Shown here one piece after another: positions 48,976 to 53,269 of a DNA stretch of 53,269 nt (position 1 is the stretch's first letter; each line of letters opens with the position of its first letter). The DNA lies in NCBI GenBank assembly GCA_002306055.1, contig DBRR01000047.1, forward strand, positions 1 to 53,269, read 5' to 3'. Position numbers and translations under genes: made by a program. The notes beneath the pieces were generated by a model. That model saw only the letters and a list, made by a program, of their open reading frames with translations, did not search any database and was not told where the DNA came from. This stretch comes from Anaerolineaceae bacterium UBA1363. GTDB taxonomy: Bacteria > Chloroflexota > Anaerolineae > Anaerolineales > Anaerolineaceae.

Positions 48976-49758
48976 ATGGCGAGATTACAAATACAGAACC
49001 TCTTTGTTGAAGTCGAGGGGAAGGAAATCCTTAAAGGCTTCAATTTAACCATGCAGCAGGGCGAAATTCACGCTTTGATGGGCCCAAACGGAACGGGCAA
49101 ATCGACTCTTTCTTATGCCATCATGGGTCACCCACGTTATAAAGTTACCAGGGGAGATATTCTGCTGGATGGCAAAAGCATTCTCGGTCTTTCAACCGAC
49201 CAGAGAGCAAACCTGGGCCTCTTCCTGGCTTTTCAGTACCCGGTGTCCATTAGCGGTGTCACACTGGCTAATTTTCTGCGCGTAGCTGTTAATTCAAAGA
49301 TGAAAGCTGCTGATCCGGATTCAAAAGGTATCTCGCTGGTCGCTTTTCGGAAAGCGATGAAAGCAAAGATGGACTTTTTAGGGATGGATTATTCCTTCGC
49401 CGGGCGGTATTTGAATGAAGGCTTTTCCGGAGGGGAAAAGAAGCGCGCGGAAATACTCCAGCTGGCAATGCTTGAGCCGAAGTTCGCAATCTTGGATGAG
49501 ACAGACAGCGGTCTGGATATCGACGCGGTACGGATTGTATCCGAGGGTGTCAATTCGCTGGTGGGCGATAACTTAGGGGTGTTGGTAATCACGCACTATC
49601 AGCGCATGCTCAATTTCCTTAAACCGGATTTCGTTCATATCATGTATCAAGGCAGAATCGTCGAAACCGGGCAGGCAGAACTGGCCTTGAAACTTGAAGA
49701 GAATGGTTATGACTGGATCCGGGAGGTCTACGGGGAGTTGGGAGCCGGCAATGACTGA
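48976..49758 (+). CDS. sufC: Fe-S assembly ATPase SufC
   Basis: 260 aa. Walker A G-P-N-G-T-G-K-S-T near residue 37, signature F-S-G-G-E-K-K-R-A-E, Walker B F-A-I-L-D-E-T-D-S-G-L-D, and I-T-H-Y as the switch. The E-K-K-R and D-E-T-D-S-G-L-D stretches are specific for SufC. It powers the SufBCD scaffold that builds Fe-S clusters. Its end overlaps sufB by 8 bp. Confidence 0.96.
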   Translation: MARLQIQNLFVEVEGKEILKGFNLTMQQGEIHALMGPNGTGKSTLSYAIMGHPRYKVTRGDILLDGKSILGLSTDQRANLGLFLAFQYPVSISGVTLANFLRVAVNSKMKAADPDSKGISLVAFRKAMKAKMDFLGMDYSFAGRYLNEGFSGGEKKRAEILQLAMLEPKFAILDETDSGLDIDAVRIVSEGVNSLVGDNLGVLVITHYQRMLNFLKPDFVHIMYQGRIVETGQAELALKLEENGYDWIREVYGELGAGND

Positions 49759-51166
49759 TTCACCTGGCAGCGACTTCCTGAACGAGTTGGGAAGCGATTA
49801 TCAGTACGGCTTTCATGATCCGGAGACGTTTTCTTTTAAGAGCCAAAAAGGCTTATCGGAAGAGGTTATCCGGCAGATATCGGCTTATAAAGAAGAACCT
49901 GAGTGGATGTTGGAATTTCGGTTAAAGGCTTACAACCACTATATCCATCGTCCGATGCCCACCTGGGGTCCCGACCTAAGCGGTCTGGATTTGGACAATA
50001 TTTATTATTACGTGCGTCCAGCTGAGATCGATCAAAAATCCTGGGAAGACGTACCGGATACGATGAAAAACACCTTTGATAAACTGGGCATCCCCGAAGC
50101 GGAACAGAAGTATCTTGCTGGCGTTGGCGCGCAGTACGACTCGGAAATGGTCTACCACAACGTTCAGGAAGCCCTGGAAAAACAGGGTGTCATTTTCCTC
50201 AGCATCGAAAATGGGCTTAAGCAGTATCCGGATCTATTCCGCGAATACTTCTCGACAGTGATCCCGATCCAGGATAACAAATTCGCGGCACTCAATAGCG
50301 CGGTTTGGTCGGGCGGTTCCTTCGTTTACGTGCCCAAAGGCGTAAAAGTGGATTTACCGTTGCAGGCTTACTTTCGTCTGAACAACGCCAGCATGGGGCA
50401 GTTTGAGCGCTCGCTGATCATTGCGGACGAAGGTGCACAGGTCCATTACGTAGAAGGCTGCACCGCTCCGCTTTACTCGACGGAATCTTTCCACAGCGGC
50501 GTGATTGAAATTATTGTCAAGAAAAACGCCAGGGTGCGCTACACCACGATCCAAAACTGGTCTTCCAATGTCTACAACCTGGTAACGCAGCGCGCTTCAG
50601 TCTGGGAGAACGGGACGATGGAGTGGGTGGATGCCAACCTGGGTTCAAAAGTGACCATGAAATATCCTGCCTGTTTCCTGCGTGGGGAAGGCGCCCATGG
50701 GGAAATGCTCTCAGTCGCTTTTGCCGGCTCAGGGCAGATCCAGGATGCAGGCGCGAAGATGATTCACTTTGCGGATAACACCAGCAGCAAGATCACTTCC
50801 AAGTCCATCTCAAGAGGAAGTGGACAGTCTTCGTACCGGGGATTGGTGAAGGTAGCCCATGGGCTCAAGAATATCAAATCGAACGTGGTTTGTGACGCGC
50901 TTCTGCTCGATCCGCATTCCCGTTCGGATACCTACCCAACAATTGAAAGCGGTTCGAAGGATGTGACCATTGGGCATGAAGCCACCGTTAGCAAAATTGG
51001 CGAGGAGCAGCTTTTCTACCTCAACAGCCGCGGACTCAGCAACGAGGAGGCGACAACGATGGTGGTTTCAGGTTTCATCGAGCCATTGGTGAAGGAACTA
51101 CCAATGGAATATGCCGTCGAAATGAACCGCCTGGTTCAATTGCAGATGGTGGGATCAGTAGGATGA
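49751..51166 (+). CDS. sufB: Fe-S scaffold protein SufB
   Basis: About 471 aa. Landmarks: E-P-E-W-M-L-E-F-R-L-K-A near residue 42, Q-Y-D-S-E-M-V-Y-H-N, S-F-V-Y-V-P-K-G-V-K, V-E-G-C-T-A-P and the E-A-T-V-S-K-I-G-E-E-Q-L-F-Y-L end region. SufB is the cluster-building scaffold with SufC and SufD. The 49694 start in the same frame lies within sufC and is rejected. Confidence 0.96.
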   Translation: MTDSPGSDFLNELGSDYQYGFHDPETFSFKSQKGLSEEVIRQISAYKEEPEWMLEFRLKAYNHYIHRPMPTWGPDLSGLDLDNIYYYVRPAEIDQKSWEDVPDTMKNTFDKLGIPEAEQKYLAGVGAQYDSEMVYHNVQEALEKQGVIFLSIENGLKQYPDLFREYFSTVIPIQDNKFAALNSAVWSGGSFVYVPKGVKVDLPLQAYFRLNNASMGQFERSLIIADEGAQVHYVEGCTAPLYSTESFHSGVIEIIVKKNARVRYTTIQNWSSNVYNLVTQRASVWENGTMEWVDANLGSKVTMKYPACFLRGEGAHGEMLSVAFAGSGQIQDAGAKMIHFADNTSSKITSKSISRGSGQSSYRGLVKVAHGLKNIKSNVVCDALLLDPHSRSDTYPTIESGSKDVTIGHEATVSKIGEEQLFYLNSRGLSNEEATTMVVSGFIEPLVKELPMEYAVEMNRLVQLQMVGSVG

Positions 51167-51170
51167 GCGC

Positions 51171-52460
51171 ATGCATAATCCTCAAGTGACTTACCGTTCC
51201 GTTTTTGGCATTGAGCAGGACCCACCTCAGTGGAAGAGTGCGTTCGATCAGGCGAATATTGGGCTTCCAAGTGAACTGGTAGAAGCTTTGGCACCAGCCT
51301 GGGAGACTGCAGCGTCTTTACCGATGCCGCATATCAAAATCGAAAAGTGGCGTTGGCTGGATTTTTCGCAAATTGGGCTTGCGGATGCCCGGGTGTGGAC
51401 AAATCCACAATATACGTTGGAAGTGGAATTTTCCACAGCAGAAAAAGACATCGACCATCAGCAGGTTTTGCCGCAAGGGCTGGTGATTTGCACATTCAGA
51501 GAAGCCCTTGAGCGGCACCCTGAGCTGATGACTCGCTTGCTGAAGCGAATCATTCGGCCCTCAACAGAAAAATTTCAAGCCTTAGCTGAGGCGCTGGCGA
51601 GAGAAGGTCTGTTTGTCTACGTTCCGCGAGGAGTTAAGATAGAGAAAGTCGTCGTAGCAAAGTTGCACGGCGTTGTTGAACCCGGGATGAACGTGCTGCG
51701 TTCGCTCATCTGGTTAGAACCGGGTGCGGAGCTAAAGCTGGTGTTGGATTTGCAGGGTAAGTCCCCTGCAGCCGCGGACAGCTTATTCCACCTTGACAAA
51801 ACAGATTTGATTCTCGAGGAGGATGCCCGGCTGCATTTTACGGATGTATCGATCCTCAAGCAGGAAGTGGTCAACCTTCGCTACAGCCAGGCTCGGCTCG
51901 AGCGGGGAGCAAAACTGGACTGGATCTATATGGCAACTGCCACTACCCTGGGCAAGCAGAGCCTGCAAGTAAATCTTGAGGGTGAAGGTGCCAAGGTGGA
52001 GGTGAGGGGAGTCTACTTCCCTACTGAAGGGCAAAAGATCAGCGTTGACACAGTCCAAAATCACCTGGCACCACATACCAGGAGCAATTTACTGTTCAGA
52101 GGCGCCGCAAATGGGAATGGCGAGGCAATCTGGCGGGGCATGATCTACGTGGATCCTGTCGCGCAAAAAACAGATGGTTATCAGTCCAATCGGAACCTGG
52201 TGCTTGGAGAACAATCCGAGATCAAATCTTTTCCCGGGCTTGAGATCTGCGCGAATGACGTCAGCTGTTCGCATGGTGCCACGGTTGGCAGAATCGATGA
52301 AAATGAGCTGTTCTACCTGCAAGTCCGGGGCATACCGTTGGTTGAAGCTGAAAGGTTGATCGTGGAGGGGTTCTTTGCGGAAGTGATCGAGCAAATTCCC
52401 GATGAAATGACAAGAAACAGATTGGGAGAACGTCTGTCGAAAAAGTTCGAAGCAAGTTAA
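51171..52460 (+). CDS. sufD: Fe-S assembly protein SufD
   Basis: 429 aa, SufB paralogue. It has F-V-Y-V-P-R-G-V near residue 145, R-G-A-A-N-G-N-G and S-C-S-H-G-A-T-V-G-R-I-D-E-N-E-L-F-Y-L near the C-terminus, with the beta-helix core between. It starts 4 bp after sufB. SufS and SufU are not in the window but could follow further on. Confidence 0.94.
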   Translation: MHNPQVTYRSVFGIEQDPPQWKSAFDQANIGLPSELVEALAPAWETAASLPMPHIKIEKWRWLDFSQIGLADARVWTNPQYTLEVEFSTAEKDIDHQQVLPQGLVICTFREALERHPELMTRLLKRIIRPSTEKFQALAEALAREGLFVYVPRGVKIEKVVVAKLHGVVEPGMNVLRSLIWLEPGAELKLVLDLQGKSPAAADSLFHLDKTDLILEEDARLHFTDVSILKQEVVNLRYSQARLERGAKLDWIYMATATTLGKQSLQVNLEGEGAKVEVRGVYFPTEGQKISVDTVQNHLAPHTRSNLLFRGAANGNGEAIWRGMIYVDPVAQKTDGYQSNRNLVLGEQSEIKSFPGLEICANDVSCSHGATVGRIDENELFYLQVRGIPLVEAERLIVEGFFAEVIEQIPDEMTRNRLGERLSKKFEAS

Positions 52461-52487
52461 CGAGTGAAGGTAAAGAAGGAGCTAATA

Positions 52488-52799
52488 ATGATGACGAGTG
52501 GGAATTACATGCGCCCTCCAGAAGAGGAAAAGGTGTATGAAGTTGGTGATCGTGTGGAAGTGAATTGCGATCATGAGGATAAAGCCGGTCAGCGAATTCG
52601 AGGCTGGTTGAAAGGTACTGTTGTGCAGGTGGATGATAAGCTCCTTGCAGTGCAGTTCAAGGAAAACATCTATCTGACCGACGGTTGGATGGTGCCAGAC
52701 AAGATCCTCTGGTTTCCATATGATTCAGCCAACGTGCGCCCATACAAATCGCCGCGTTCGAGGAAATCGGACATCAATGCCAAGTTGGCCAACCTGTAA
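52488..52799 (+). CDS. Small hypothetical protein after sufD
   Basis: About 103 aa. The middle looks like a small beta-barrel: V-Y-E-V-G-D-R-V-E-V-N-C-D, W-L-K-G-T-V-V-Q-V-D-D-K and L-A-V-Q-F-K, resembling SH3/Tudor-like barrels. The C-terminus is basic (Y-K-S-P-R-S-R-K-S). AAGGAG stands 7-8 bp before the ATG. It lies 27 bp after sufD and is likely co-transcribed, yet nothing in it shows a link to Fe-S work. Confidence 0.65.
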   Translation: MMTSGNYMRPPEEEKVYEVGDRVEVNCDHEDKAGQRIRGWLKGTVVQVDDKLLAVQFKENIYLTDGWMVPDKILWFPYDSANVRPYKSPRSRKSDINAKLANL

Positions 52800-52899
52800 T
52801 CTCTGGGAGATATACTAATTTAGAGGGTTTTAAGGACATAAACAAAGATAGAGGCTGACCCAGTAAAATTTTTAACCATAATCATGCCGGTGTTCACAG

Positions 52900-53231
52900 T
52901 GCAAAGTCTCCACTTGCGGGATGCCTCGACTTAACAAGATCATGATGTAGGGTTGACGCCTGCGTCAACCTAATGATGTGAGGAAAAGGCAGGCCTTTTC
53001 CCTACAGAGAGCAATATTCGAAAGACCGTAGGGTTGACGCCTGCGTCAACCTAATGATACGAGGAAAAGGCAGGCCTTTTCCCTACAGCGAGCAATATTC
53101 GAAAGACCGTAGGGTTGATGCCTGCATCAACCTAATGATATGAGGAAAAGGCAGGCCTTTTCCCTACAGCGAGCAATATTCGAAAGTCGTAGGGTTGGCG
53201 CTGTGCAAAGCCTCCCCTTGCGGGATGCGTC
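52900..53231 (+). repeat. Two copies of a TGCAAAG...CTTGCGGGATGC element
   Basis: TGCAAAGTCTCCACTTGCGG at about 52900-52919 and TGCAAAGCCTCCCCTTGCGG at about 53205-53224, each followed by GATGC, bracket the 81-bp tandem array. The second copy interrupts a repeat palindrome. Confidence 0.6.
52947..53189 (+). repeat. 81-bp tandem repeat of paired hairpins
   Basis: Units start at 52947, 53028 and 53109; a fourth, interrupted start is at 53189. Each unit has GTAGGG, hairpin 1 (TTGACGCCTGCGTCAA), a spacer, hairpin 2 (GGAAAAGGCAGGCCTTTTCC), CCCTAC, and a GAGCAATATTCGAAAGACC linker. In unit 3 both arms of hairpin 1 have changed together (TTGATG/CATCAA). No gene is seen from 52800 to the window end. 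Confidence 0.85.
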
Positions 53232-53269
53232 AACCAAGAAGTTGTGGAACAGGCAGGCTGTTTAGACAA

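Noticed and set aside
52947..53231. CRISPR array
   Set aside because: Whole 81-bp units repeat including the linker; there are no unique spacers and no cas genes.

Overview
The window looks like a chromosome segment of a Chloroflexota bacterium, probably class Anaerolineae. This is inferred from gene content: a DUF2085 membrane protein, a mreBCD-PBP2-minC-rodA cell-shape operon, a sufCBD operon with a SufR-type regulator, and a secreted Ig-like-repeat protein with the C-terminus FLPIIIK. No 16S rRNA gene is present to confirm it.

Layout. (1) 71-12468 is a surface-polysaccharide locus: an O-antigen ligase/polymerase-like membrane protein, three glycosyltransferases, a polysaccharide deacetylase (frameshifted in an A8 run), a CapK/PaaK-like adenylate-forming protein, a methyltransferase, an initiating sugar-phosphate transferase fused to a CapD-like N-terminal half, and a nucleotide-sugar trio (SDR dehydratase, nucleotidyltransferase, DegT aminotransferase) that would make an amino-deoxy sugar. 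(2) 12686-20880 is the most unusual part, a probable RiPP (ribosomally made, modified peptide) cluster: two PqqD-like peptide carriers, two radical SAM/SPASM proteins, a 75-aa precursor with five regularly placed Cys, an HPr-kinase-like protein, an S26-type signal peptidase-like protein, an ABC exporter and a family-5 nucleotidyltransferase. Its core resembles the SynChlorMet (Scm) cassette known only from genome comparison. The precursor has its own strong promoter, with TTAACC repeats in phase with the -35 box, and its own terminator. (3) 20881-25417 is a decayed, mobile-element-rich stretch: an aminotransferase remnant, a lipoprotein, a truncated peptidase-like ORF joined to a decapitated Ig-repeat protein, an IS200/IS605-type element, and a complete group II intron starting 8 bp after the IS right-end hairpin. 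(4) 25439-27842 (minus strand) holds a tyrosine phosphatase and a BY-type tyrosine autokinase, which usually control polysaccharide chain length.

(5) 28020-39768 is housekeeping: smpB, an L,D-transpeptidase, DUF2085, pgeF, yggS, yggT, a zinc-ribbon coiled-coil protein, mreB-mreC-mreD-mrdA-minC-rodA and tRNA-Gln(CTG). (6) 39770-53269 contains a palindrome-rich intergenic repeat cluster, a Lit/DUF1461 membrane protein, an orphan MsmX/UgpC-type ATPase, glnA, rubredoxin, an SCP2 protein, sufR with a DUF59 gene, a DUF4332 protein, a second poly-A-frameshifted gene, an orphan PTS EIIA, a LysM protein, sufCBD, and an 81-bp tandem array of double hairpins at the right end.

Two genes (at 3335-3342 and 46653-46659) are each broken by one base in a poly-A run. 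This may be sequencing error, slippage or true mutation. All functions are inferred from motifs and gene order read by eye; no database search was run.
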